Assembly: GCA_021794775.1 (NCBI GenBank) | Contig: JAJYQG010000025.1 | Span: 1-8,248 of the forward strand | Source of the DNA: Pseudomonadota bacterium | GTDB taxonomy: Bacteria > Pseudomonadota > Gammaproteobacteria > Burkholderiales > Ferrovaceae | Length of the DNA: 8,248 nucleotides | Direction of reading: 5' to 3' | Shown here: one piece after another, positions 1 to 4,542 of the stretch | How the letters are laid out: each line of letters starts with the position of its first letter | How positions within the stretch are numbered: position 1 is the first letter of the stretch | Translations under genes and position numbers: made by a program | The notes under the pieces: generated by a model | Seen by the model: only the letters and a program-made list of their open reading frames with translations | Database searches by the model: none | What the model was told of the DNA's origin: nothing

Positions 1-23
1 CGATATGCCGTCCCCGCACCCTT

Positions 24-301
24 GTAAGCGGGATTAGGTTTTGCGTGGAGCGAATCTGTTGTCCTGCTCCAGCTTTAGGTTTTGCGACAAGACGTGGGAA
101 GCGCAAAAGTCCGGCCTAAAACCGGATGCCCCGTAAATACGCCGGGAAGGTATGGCAGTTCATTGTGAGTAGACGGGAGACTATCGAAAACAAAGGCCGT
201 GAACATAGGGAGGTCCGTACCCCTAGAAAGAACTGTCAAGCGGACGGAAACCAAGAAAGTGCGGTTGGATCGTTATTTCAACCCCGTATTCGTAAGCGGG
301 A
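24..301 (+). repeat. 10-nt direct repeat GTAAGCGGGA, two copies in the RNA region
   Basis: GTAAGCGGGA occurs at 24-33 and 292-301, each after a CCCCG block (12-16 and 282-286). Each forms a small CCCG/CGGG stem-loop whose loop resembles a Thr anticodon loop (TTGTAA, TCGTAA). The stems do not fit a tRNA, so these look like repeated subdomains of the structured RNA. Confidence 0.4.
35..86 (+). repeat. 11-nt direct repeat TAGGTTTTGCG, two copies
   Basis: TAGGTTTTGCG occurs at 35-45 and 76-86, 41 nt apart. The second copy pairs with CGCAAAA at 102-108. The first could pair with the same strand, so the two copies may compete and allow alternative RNA folds. Confidence 0.6.
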
Positions 302-331
302 AGTTTTGATGCAAGAGTTTTTGCAAAACAG

Positions 332-492
332 ATTGGATTGTCGCTTTGGGGTACACGGGCTAATTGCCTCCTGTACCTGGTACTGGCAAGCAACAACTTG
401 CGGCACAAGGTTCGACTCCTTCGGTGTTTGGTAGCAAACACGACATGGCGCTCTGGCTCTCCGCTCGAATCGGAGCAAGGCGACAATCCAAT
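332..492 (+). ncRNA. Closed multi-hairpin RNA domain at the 3' end of the candidate ncRNA
   Basis: Positions 332-348 pair with 476-492 over 17 bp, with a single G-U pair (345 with 479). Inside lie hairpins 350-355/372-377, 386-390/397-401, 407-410/418-421, 424-430/435-441 (perfect 7 bp, loop GTAG) and 459-463/471-475. The whole resembles a multi-way junction. It ends 18 nt before tRNA-Cys, so the RNA and the tRNAs may be processed from one transcript. All pairings were read by eye, without energy calculation. Confidence 0.55.
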
Positions 493-510
493 ACTTTTCG
501 GAATAGATTT

Positions 511-585
511 CGCCAGATGGCAGAGTGACGATGCGACGGTCTGCAAAACCGTTCAACGCCGGTTTGACTCCGGCTCTGGCGTCCA
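511..585 (+). tRNA. tRNA-Cys (GCA)
   Basis: The acceptor stem CGCCAGA pairs with TCTGGCG, followed by U73 and an encoded CCA (583-585). The anticodon stem ACGGT/ACCGT carries loop CTGCAAA with anticodon GCA. The T-arm GCCGG/CCGGC has loop TTTGACT. U73 is the usual Cys discriminator. This is the first tRNA after the structured RNA. Confidence 0.95.
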
Positions 586-590
586 GATTT

Positions 591-666
591 GGGGAATGGG
601 CTTGGGCACCCGGATTTGCTTTGCAAGCAGATAGCCAGGTCGGTTCGATTCCGACATTCTCCACCA
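591..666 (+). tRNA. tRNA-Ala (UGC)
   Basis: The acceptor stem GGGGAAT pairs with ATTCTCC (one G-U pair), followed by A73 and an encoded CCA. The anticodon loop TTTGCAA (620-626) has anticodon TGC on stem TTTGC/GCAGA. The T-arm GTCGG/CCGAC has the canonical loop TTCGATT. The D-arm is compact. It begins 5 nt after tRNA-Cys, so the two are surely co-transcribed. Confidence 0.93.
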
Positions 667-671
667 TTTTT

Positions 672-762
672 GGAAGACGATGCTGCCGGGGATGCAGCGC
701 CTGCCTTGAAAGCAGGGCGAGCCTGAATGGGCCAGGGGTTCGATTCCGCCCGCCTTCCGCCA
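672..762 (+). tRNA. tRNA-Ser (UGA)
   Basis: The acceptor stem GGAAGAC pairs with GCCTTCC (one mismatch), followed by G73 and an encoded CCA. The anticodon stem CCTGC/GCAGG carries loop CTTGAAA, anticodon TGA (707-709). The long variable arm and 91-nt length are normal for a class II Ser tRNA. The T-stem has two weak pairs. The first 16 nt are repeated exactly at 868-883. Confidence 0.93.
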
Positions 763-783
763 GAATTGATGCAAAACGCTTTT

Positions 784-856
784 GGACCGTTCGATTTCTG
801 GTGAGATCACCGCCCTTTCAAGGCGGCCAGAGTGGGTTCGAATCCCCTACGGTCTG
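784..856 (+). tRNA. tRNA-Glu (UUC)
   Basis: The acceptor stem GGACCGT pairs with ACGGTCT, with G73. The anticodon stem CCGCC/GGCGG carries loop CTTTCAA, anticodon TTC (817-819). The T-loop TTCGAAT is canonical. The next bases are CCG, not CCA (857-859), so unlike its neighbours this gene does not encode CCA and would need host CCA-adding enzyme after trimming. Confidence 0.92.
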
Positions 857-864
857 CCGAAATC

Positions 865-883
865 TTTGGAAGACGATGCTGCC
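865..883 (+). pseudogene. Truncated tRNA-Ser 5' remnant
   Basis: Positions 868-883 repeat the first 16 nt of tRNA-Ser (672-687) exactly, preceded by the same TTT. The next 20 nt diverge, and there is no anticodon stem, T-arm or CCA. This looks like the leftover 5' end of a second tRNA-Ser after deletion or unequal recombination. It lies directly upstream of the 905-933 promoter. Confidence 0.75.
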
Positions 884-904
884 TGGGGTCGGCGTCCGAT
901 AGTA

Positions 905-933
905 TTGACAATCGCATGCGCCTACGATATAAT
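905..933 (+). promoter_or_regulatory. Consensus sigma70-type promoter 1 with internal palindrome
   Basis: TTGACA (905-910), a 17-nt spacer and TATAAT (928-933) match the sigma70 consensus in all 12 positions. The spacer plus the first -10 base (911-928) form a near-palindrome, ATCG...CGAT, with 14 of 18 positions symmetric. Copies lie at 4936-4964 and 8018-8046. Transcription would start near 940 and read the gene at 975. The palindrome is a good operator candidate. Confidence 0.92.
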
Positions 934-974
934 GATCACATGGTTTCAAGATCGTGTTCATTGGGGAGAAGGTA

Positions 975-1376
975 ATGAAAGAAAATGAATTTGAGAAATT
1001 CGTTTCGGAAGTAAAAGAAGGCGACACTTGGTTGAGCGTTCAACGTGATAGAGGCTGGGTTAATCGTCGGTTCGTCAGCAAAGTTGAGTTTGTAAAAAAG
1101 ACGAAAACACAAATCGTTGTTCGTGAAGACGGTACAGAGAACAGATACCGCATTTCTAATGGTTATTTGATCGGTGGGCAGTGGGGCGGAATGGCGTTCC
1201 CCCTACCCTCTTCGGGTAAAGAAATCGAAGAGGTTCGAGCCGCAAATCGCGTTATTAAATTGCGAAGATCCGTTCGGGATTTTGTCGATAGTCATCGCCT
1301 GGACGAGATCAGCGAACAGGTGTTGAAGCAGGTAATGGATTTGCTTAAAGGGCAAACCGGTTCCGAAGGGGATTGA
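975..1376 (+). CDS. Hypothetical phage protein, 133 aa
   Basis: I do not recognise this protein. The ATG at 975 is chosen because GGAGAAGG (965-972) sits just upstream; an in-frame GTG at 954 has no binding site. The N-terminal half (about residues 18-70) alternates charged and hydrophobic residues (VEFVKKTKTQIVVRED) and ends in a Gly-rich turn (GYLIGGQWGG), suggesting a small beta-rich domain. The C-terminal third (about 80-125) is charged and helical (EEVRAANRVIKLRRSV). There is no signal peptide, membrane segment or enzyme motif. It is the first gene behind promoter 1, about 35 nt from the predicted transcript start, so it is probably expressed strongly. The next gene starts 2 nt after its stop. 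Confidence 0.85.
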   Translation: MKENEFEKFVSEVKEGDTWLSVQRDRGWVNRRFVSKVEFVKKTKTQIVVREDGTENRYRISNGYLIGGQWGGMAFPLPSSGKEIEEVRAANRVIKLRRSVRDFVDSHRLDEISEQVLKQVMDLLKGQTGSEGD

Positions 1377-1378
1377 AC

Positions 1379-1615
1379 ATGATTCTTGACAATAAACCAA
1401 ACAAGCCCGACTTTTGGAAGGAAATTACCCTATGGCGCTTCAACAAAATCACAGGGTTTTGGTCACCTGTGCGGGTCTGCAAACAAGCGACGGCGAAAGA
1501 ATGGCTTGAGATTTTTCGGCGCGATGAACCGAACGAGATTTTCGTGCTTTCGCTTTTCAAGCCGAAAAAAGCGCCTGAATCTGAGAACGCTTGCGCTCAC
1601 ATTCGGTTGCAATAG
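1379..1615 (+). CDS. Hypothetical small protein, 78 aa
   Basis: This is an unrecognised protein. The ATG at 1379 is preceded by AAGGGGA inside the end of the previous gene, so the two are probably translationally coupled; a TTG two codons earlier is less likely. The sequence is rich in Trp and aromatic residues in the first half (FWKEITLWRF, GFWSPV). A short acidic-basic stretch follows (ATAKEWLEIFRRDEPNE), then a basic tail (FKPKKAPES). It resembles short phage proteins in which a residue-modified strand pair is followed by a helix, but that is only a shape impression. No Cys cluster, membrane segment or catalytic motif is visible. It closes the first gene pair behind promoter 1, and a hairpin-rich non-coding stretch follows. 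Confidence 0.75.
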   Translation: MILDNKPNKPDFWKEITLWRFNKITGFWSPVRVCKQATAKEWLEIFRRDEPNEIFVLSLFKPKKAPESENACAHIRLQ

Positions 1616-1809
1616 TATTGAGTCGGCACCAGGCACACGCTGGAAAAACAGAAAAGGAACCTGTTGTGGAACAACACAGCCGAAAGTCCGGTTGATGCCA
1701 TGACTCCCCGGCTACCCATCGGGGCCAGATTGAGTTCTGGATAGGCTTCTCGGCCTTGACGGTGTTGGCTCAACCAGTCGAAAAGCGGCATTTTTGAAAG
1801 GGAAAAGCA
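1616..1809 (+). ncRNA. Hairpin-rich non-coding leader or small RNA candidate
   Basis: No open frame with a ribosome binding site occurs in these 194 nt. Several hairpins do: 1662-1667/1671-1676 (TGTTGT/ACAACA), 1706-1710/1720-1724 (CCCCG/CGGGG), 1725-1729/1736-1740 (CCAGA/TCTGG), and 1743-1746/1753-1756. The segment 1690-1695 (GGTTGA) can pair with 1770-1775 (TCAACC), closing a multi-way junction around three of them. GTTG at 1764-1767 could pair locally with CAAC instead, so a switch between two folds is possible. It ends just upstream of the gene at 1810, so a cis-acting leader is one reading and a free small RNA is another. It matches no riboswitch I know. Confidence 0.4.
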
Positions 1810-2337
1810 ATGACGAAAGATCAGAATCCATGTGGTTTCGTGCCTGCTGCGCCGATGGTTGAGGATGAGGTTATGGTTTCTATGACGATGGAAGAATGGG
1901 CGGAAGAATTCAAGCCGTTTCGCAACGCCAACAAAAACGGCATTGGCATCAATGGTTGCCTTGATTATGACGTTTCAGCAGAATTCGCGAGCAATACGCA
2001 TCTTTTTCGCGCAAGCATTCCGGGGGAGATTGGCGTAATTCACGGCGTATTAGAAATGAAGCCCGGCGATTGGCCTGAGATTCAAGATGGAAAGCGTCAT
2101 GTCTGGAGTTGTTTTGAACTCGTTTTCAAAGACGACGACACCGGCGAAGAAGTTGTTATGGAAGTCGTGGCTGCGGGGCATGCTGCACAGAATCTGGATG
2201 AAAGCATCAAGCAGACATCGGAGTTGATCGGCTGGTTTGTGACGGCAAAGCCTTATGATCTGCAAGAAGATTATCTGATCAGATCGGTTGCGCGGCCAAC
2301 AACATCCATTAACTCGGCGCCAAAACCGCGAGCTTGA
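1810..2337 (+). CDS. Hypothetical acidic protein, 175 aa
   Basis: This is an unrecognised protein and one of the longest in the window. The ATG at 1810 follows AAAGGGAAAAGC, a usable binding site. It is acidic and looks soluble. After about 20 disordered residues comes a helix (MEEWAEEFKPF), then alternating strands and turns (GCLDYDVSAEF, HVWSCFELVFK, EEVVMEVVAAG), a helical stretch (NLDESIKQTSELIGWF) and a Pro/Ser-rich tail. The motif TGEEVVMEVVAAG followed by a helix might be a small alpha/beta fold. No catalytic signature, signal peptide or membrane segment is seen. It lies behind the hairpin-rich 1616-1809 stretch and 13 nt before the next gene, with which it shares the same style of binding site. 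Confidence 0.85.
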   Translation: MTKDQNPCGFVPAAPMVEDEVMVSMTMEEWAEEFKPFRNANKNGIGINGCLDYDVSAEFASNTHLFRASIPGEIGVIHGVLEMKPGDWPEIQDGKRHVWSCFELVFKDDDTGEEVVMEVVAAGHAAQNLDESIKQTSELIGWFVTAKPYDLQEDYLIRSVARPTTSINSAPKPRA

Positions 2338-2350
2338 AAAGGAAAAAGCT

Positions 2351-2656
2351 ATGAGCGAAAACTTGGAATTATGGGCGGTGAGCGGGCGGTTCATTGATGA
2401 CCACGAGGAAACTCTTTATCTTGTTTGGGGCAAGTCTGTGGCGGATGCAGAAGGCAAATTCAAGAAGATTCTTGCCGAGACTGAAAAGAAGATGCGTTCT
2501 GTAGCGCTTGACGAAATCGACGAGGCCGACATTTTTGTTTTTTCACGGACAAAGGTTGGCGTAATGCTTGATGGGATTTTCTGTCTTGAGCGAGCAATTA
2601 CAGACGATTGGAGTGACAGTTGTATGGAAGCGCGGTTTCCAAAACCAAAGATTTGA
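2351..2656 (+). CDS. Hypothetical protein, 101 aa
   Basis: This is an unrecognised protein. The ATG at 2351 follows AAAAGGAAAAAGCT, nearly the same leader as the gene before it. The N-terminal part reads as strand, turn, strand (LELWAVSGRF, TLYLVWGKS), followed by a helix with many Lys and Glu (VADAEGKFKKILAETEKKM) and another strand pair (ADIFVFSRTKVGVML). This pattern suggests a compact alpha/beta domain with the signal W-x-V-x-G, but no function follows from it. There is no Cys motif or membrane segment. The stop at 2654 lies only 8 nt before tRNA-Thr begins, so the tRNAs that follow must be cut from a transcript that also carries this gene. Confidence 0.83.
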   Translation: MSENLELWAVSGRFIDDHEETLYLVWGKSVADAEGKFKKILAETEKKMRSVALDEIDEADIFVFSRTKVGVMLDGIFCLERAITDDWSDSCMEARFPKPKI

Positions 2657-2664
2657 AGTTTTTC

Positions 2665-2740
2665 GCTGACTTAGCTCAGATGGTAGAGCGCCTGACCTGT
2701 AATCAGGATGTCGTGGGTTCGATGCCTACAGTCAGCACCA
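2665..2740 (+). tRNA. tRNA-Thr (UGU) with C33
   Basis: The acceptor stem GCTGACT pairs perfectly with AGTCAGC, followed by A73 and an encoded CCA. The anticodon stem CCTGA/TCAGG carries loop CCTGTAA with anticodon TGT (2698-2700). The base before the anticodon is C, not the almost universal U33. The D-arm and T-arm (GTGGG/CCTAC, loop TTCGATG) are otherwise normal. Confidence 0.93.
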
Positions 2741-2745
2741 GTATT

Positions 2746-2822
2746 GCCCGGTTGGCGGAATTGGCATACGCGGCGGTCTTAGGAACCGCATACTGAAGGT
2801 TCGAGCCCTTCACCGGGCACCA
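2746..2822 (+). tRNA. tRNA-Leu (UAG) with a short, class I variable loop
   Basis: The acceptor stem GCCCGGT pairs with ACCGGGC, followed by A73 and an encoded CCA. The anticodon stem GCGGT/ACCGC carries loop CTTAGGA, anticodon TAG (reads CUA/CUG). The T-arm GAAGG/CCTTC has loop TTCGAGC. Between anticodon stem and T-stem lie only five bases (ATACT), although bacterial Leu tRNAs normally carry a long variable arm. The 77-nt length confirms this. Confidence 0.9.
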
Positions 2823-2828
2823 GTTTTT

Positions 2829-2908
2829 CTCTCAGTCGCCTAGTCTGGCCAATGGCACCTGATTTGGGATCAGGAATAACGCAGGTTCAAATCCTGCCTG
2901 AGAGACCA
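2829..2908 (+). tRNA. tRNA-Pro (UGG)
   Basis: The acceptor stem CTCTCAG pairs with CTGAGAG, followed by A73 and an encoded CCA. The anticodon stem CCTGA/TCAGG carries loop TTTGGGA, anticodon TGG. The T-arm GCAGG/CCTGC has loop TTCAAAT. The D-loop is rather long, giving 80 nt in total. Confidence 0.93.
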
Positions 2909-2921
2909 GTTTTAACAGAAC

Positions 2922-2997
2922 GCACCCATAGCTCAGTTGGGAGAGCAACCGCCTGTCGAGCGGTAGGTCGGGGGATCGAGACCCCCTGGGTGCGCCA
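2922..2997 (+). tRNA. tRNA-Asp (GUC)
   Basis: The acceptor stem GCACCCA pairs with TGGGTGC, followed by G73 and an encoded CCA. The anticodon stem ACCGC/GCGGT carries loop CTGTCGA, anticodon GTC. It is the last of four tRNAs separated by 5-13 nt, mostly T-rich. Confidence 0.95.
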
Positions 2998-3037
2998 GTT
3001 TTCATGAATTTGGCCAGCAAAGGGAAGGATCATCAAT

Positions 3038-3282
3038 ATGCACATAGCCATTCGTAGAAGCCATGTAGCGCGATTGAAGCGCCGGCAAGCCTCAGACTGC
3101 CGGAACATCGTAAACACGATCCCAGACAGGTAGGAAAGGCGGCAACGACGCCCAAGGGTTGCAAATGTATATTTTGCGCGAATCCGCGCAAGGAATTTGG
3201 CAGGACGACGATTCAGGAGCGCAGGCTGGAGCAATCTGGACTGATTGATGGTTCGGATAGTGTGGATATGGAGGCGGCATGA
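3038..3282 (+). CDS. Frame-broken small protein with CxCxxCxNPR motif
   Basis: An ATG at 3038 with AGGGAAGGA upstream opens an Arg-rich frame (IRRSHVARLKRRQ) that stops at 3133 after 31 residues. The frame -1 to it is open from 3058 to the stop at 3280-3282, has no ATG, GTG or TTG start before the motif, and encodes GCKCIFCANPRKEF then TIQERRLEQ. I recall this C-x-C-x-x-C-x-NPR motif followed by a T-x-QER stretch, after a basic N-terminus, from small phage and bacterial proteins, so the halves look like one gene broken near 3090-3115. The three Cys suggest metal binding. The stop overlaps the next start as ATGA (3279-3282), supporting real translation of the second frame. A base-call error, a recent mutation or ribosomal frameshifting are all possible. 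No slippery heptamer is visible. Confidence 0.6.
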
Positions 3283-3497
3283 AACTGGTTGAAACTTTGG
3301 TGAAAGATGGGGTCGCGTTGGTTAAAAACGTACCAGTTGATCGGTTTCTTCTGGTCGTTCGGGAAATGGACGAATCGAAGCCCCGGTGTTGGGTGGAAGG
3401 ATCGTCTTACCGCTTCAACAGCGCACTGGTTAGTATTGAAACTGTTTTTGCCGATGCAGTTGGGCACGCAAAGCTCACTGCGTCGGTCGCCGAGTGA
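3279..3497 (+). CDS. Hypothetical small protein, 72 aa
   Basis: This is an unrecognised protein. The ATG at 3279 overlaps the stop of the preceding frame by 4 nt (ATGA), and GGAGG (3270-3274) lies just upstream, so translation is coupled. The first half alternates hydrophobic residues (LVETLVKDGVALVKNVPVDRFLLVVREM), compatible with a helix then strand. The second half contains a single Cys (PRCWVEG) and a short strand-turn-helix. No membrane segment, signal peptide or catalytic signature is visible. It sits between the Cys-motif gene and a CAU tRNA, 7 nt before that tRNA. Confidence 0.8.
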   Translation: MKLVETLVKDGVALVKNVPVDRFLLVVREMDESKPRCWVEGSSYRFNSALVSIETVFADAVGHAKLTASVAE

Positions 3498-3504
3498 CGT
3501 ACAG

Positions 3505-3582
3505 GGGGCTTTAGCTCAGTTGGGTAGAGCGTTCGACTCATAATCGATAGGTCCGTGGGTTCGATTCCCCGAGGCCCCACCA
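3505..3582 (+). tRNA. tRNA with CAU anticodon (Met or lysidine-type Ile2)
   Basis: The acceptor stem GGGGCTT pairs with AGGCCCC (one G-U pair), followed by A73 and an encoded CCA. The anticodon loop CTCATAA has anticodon CAT, on a stem with the outermost pair mismatched. The core CGACTCATAATCG matches the Ile2 type of bacteria, where C34 becomes lysidine and reads AUA, but elongator Met has a similar loop. The lack of a C1-A72 mismatch argues against an initiator. The T-stem needs a bulged base. Identity is not settled. Confidence 0.88.
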
Positions 3583-3610
3583 GGATTTACTCAACACAGG
3601 AGAGTTTGGT

Positions 3611-3877
3611 ATGCCGAAAACAAACAGGGAAAGCGTCTTTGATGCCATCGATGACGAGCGCGATTTTCAGGACCAAAAATGGGGAGCCATTGAAGATCAT
3701 CCGCATGAGGTCGGCGGTTGGCTAACCATCATGAGATCGCTTCTGCTTAAAGCAGAAATGGAATGGACGGGTTCACGCGGGGATGCGGGCGCTCTCGAAG
3801 AAATCAGAAAAGTCGTGGCTGTTGGTGTTGCCTGCATGGAGCAGCATGGCGTTCAGCCGCGCAAACAGGAGCAATAG
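3611..3877 (+). CDS. Conserved small phage protein, 88 aa
   Basis: The ATG at 3611 follows CAGGAGA. The protein has the order of motifs typical of a small family I recall from phages of proteobacteria: SVFDAIDDERDFQDQKWG near the N-terminus (residues 8-25), HPHEVGGWLTIM in the middle (about 29-40), and EEIRKVVAVGVACMEQHG near the C-terminus (about 63-80). It is predicted all-helical. The conserved ER-D-Q-KWG and E-RK-AVGVAC-E-HG patterns could line a binding or catalytic pocket. A distant link to all-alpha nucleotide pyrophosphatases (MazG-like) has the right shape, but I cannot support it. It stands alone between two tRNA genes, 12 nt before the oversized tRNA-Asn. Confidence 0.88.
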   Translation: MPKTNRESVFDAIDDERDFQDQKWGAIEDHPHEVGGWLTIMRSLLLKAEMEWTGSRGDAGALEEIRKVVAVGVACMEQHGVQPRKQEQ

Positions 3878-3889
3878 AAAAGATGCTAT

Positions 3890-3986
3890 TCCACGGTAGT
3901 TCAGCGGTAGAACACTCGCCTGTTAAGCGAATTGTCGCAGGGCGCTTTGCGTGCCACAAGGGCATCGATCCCTGCCCGTGGAGCCA
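3890..3986 (+). tRNA. tRNA-Asn (GUU) with a 22-nt insertion in the T-loop
   Basis: The acceptor stem TCCACGG pairs with CCGTGGA, followed by G73 and an encoded CCA; the D-arm is canonical. The anticodon loop CTGTTAA has anticodon GTT. T-stem GCAGG (3937-3941) pairs with CCTGC (3971-3975), but the loop between is 29 nt instead of 7. It holds CGC-TTT-GCG (3943-3951), then TGCC-ACAAG-GGCA (3952-3964), then TCGAT, the remains of the T-loop. The same cassette occurs in the next tRNA. An alternative fold makes a long variable arm (GGCGC/GTGCC) and a T-arm with loop CATCGAT, equally odd for Asn. Confidence 0.85.
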
Positions 3987-3995
3987 AATGTTTTT

Positions 3996-4102
3996 TGCGG
4001 GATAGTGTAGAGAAAATCCGAAAGGCAACACACCGGCCACATAAGCCGGGGCTGGCTGGCGCTCTGCGTGCCCACGGGCATCGAGTCCGTCTCCCGCAAC
4101 CA
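3996..4102 (+). tRNA. Oversized tRNA-like gene, CAU anticodon, A33, enlarged D-loop and T-loop insertion
   Basis: The acceptor stem TGCGGGA pairs perfectly with TCCCGCA, followed by A73 and an encoded CCA. D-stem GTGT (4005-4008) pairs with ACAC (4028-4031) around a 19-nt loop. The anticodon stem CCGGC/GCCGG carries loop CACATAA, so anticodon CAT is preceded by A instead of U33. T-stem GCTGG (4055-4059) and CCGTC (4087-4091) enclose 27 nt: CGC-TCT-GCG (4060-4068), TGCC-CACG-GGCA (4069-4080), then TCGAGT. At 107 nt it is about 30 nt too long. It may be a specialised Met/Ile2 tRNA, an intron-bearing precursor, or a decaying gene. The intact acceptor stem and CCA argue for function. Confidence 0.7.
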
Positions 4103-4110
4103 TTTTCAAT

Positions 4111-4186
<76 letters not shown>

Positions 4187-4230
4187 TTATTTTGAAGTCG
4201 TCAAGGTTGGCCAACCACAGGAGATCGCTC

Positions 4231-4434
4231 ATGGAAAATTCCGAAAGGTTTTGCCGTTCACCGGAAGGAAAGATCGTGTTCTTCGCACGAAAAAGCGTCG
4301 GGGTGGACGAGTCGTATCCTTGCCAGCACCTTTATGGGTTCACTGAAAACAGTTCTCCGCAACAATCGCCTAAAGACGGTCAGGAGCGGGATGTTTGGGG
4401 CGCGTTTTCGGGCATGGCCGGAAAGAAGAATTGA
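4231..4434 (+). CDS. Hypothetical small protein, 67 aa
   Basis: This is an unrecognised protein. The ATG at 4231 follows CAGGAGA (4217-4223), a good binding site; the frame is open upstream through tRNA-Trp, but that part is a shadow of the tRNA. The N-terminal half contains SPEGKIVFFARKSVGV, which reads as a beta hairpin, and two Cys (residues 8 and 31). The second half is polar and probably disordered (SSPQQSPKDGQERD), ending in a basic tail GMAGKKN. There is no membrane segment. It lies alone between tRNA-Trp and tRNA-Ile, and its transcript must also carry both. Confidence 0.75.
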   Translation: MENSERFCRSPEGKIVFFARKSVGVDESYPCQHLYGFTENSSPQQSPKDGQERDVWGAFSGMAGKKN

Positions 4435-4454
4435 TCATTCAACCATCAGCCAGA

Positions 4455-4529
4455 TGGTCCTTAGCTCAGTGGTAGAGCAGCCGGTCGATAACCGGCAGGT
4501 CGTCCGTTCAACCCGGACAGGACCAACCA
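4455..4529 (+). tRNA. tRNA-Ile (GAU) with C33
   Basis: The acceptor stem TGGTCCT pairs with AGGACCA, followed by A73 and an encoded CCA. The anticodon stem GCCGG/CCGGC carries loop TCGATAA with anticodon GAT; the base before it is C rather than U33, and T32 can pair with A38. The T-arm GTCCG/CGGAC has loop TTCAACC. It is the last tRNA in the window. Confidence 0.9.
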
Positions 4530-4542
4530 AACAGGAGGTTTC

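Larger units (their letters stand above)
1..492 (+). ncRNA. Candidate large structured non-coding RNA, 3' part (GOLLD/ROOL-like by context)
   Basis: There is no credible protein gene here; frames on both strands lack ribosome binding sites and recognisable products. The sequence is full of stems: 80-86 with 102-108; 110-114 with 122-126 (loop CCTAAAA); 153-161 with 230-238; 206-209 plus 212-214 with 219-225; and a closing helix 332-348 with 476-492 (17 bp, one G-U) enclosing at least five hairpins (350-377, 386-401, 407-421, 424-441, 459-475). Two of these have 7-nt loops resembling tRNA T-loops (TTCGACT at 411-417, CTCGAAT at 464-470). Known families: GOLLD and ROOL are very large ornate RNAs found in phages next to tRNA genes. 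Assignment to either is inference from context, size and complexity; I recognised no family signature. The 5' end lies outside the window. Confidence 0.5.

Noticed and set aside
110..126. tRNA-Leu-like anticodon arm, TCCGG-CCTAAAA-CCGGA
   Set aside because: No D-arm, T-arm or acceptor stem at the right distances.
60..330. Group I intron core (GAGACTA at 177-183 resembles a P7 strand)
   Set aside because: No matching downstream P7 partner, no split exon and no conserved P3/P8 layout were found; a general structured RNA fits better.
331..492. tmRNA or intact tRNA suggested by GGTTCGACTCC at 409-419
   Set aside because: No acceptor stem with CCA and no tag reading frame were found; the hairpin is one of several in a larger closed domain.
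278..667. Open minus-strand frame of 129 codons across the tRNA cluster
   Set aside because: It lies antisense to tRNA-Cys and tRNA-Ala and has the typical translated-tRNA look (GIEPTW, GVKPAL); a well-known artefact, with no binding site.
525..902. Open plus-strand frame of 125 codons through tRNAs Cys to Glu
   Set aside because: It crosses three complete tRNA genes and part of a fourth (Cys), and has no ribosome binding site.
3165..3248. 27-codon frame starting ATG 3165 with AAGGG upstream
   Set aside because: It overlaps the CxCxxCxNPR frame, which has a recognisable motif and an ATGA junction with the next gene.
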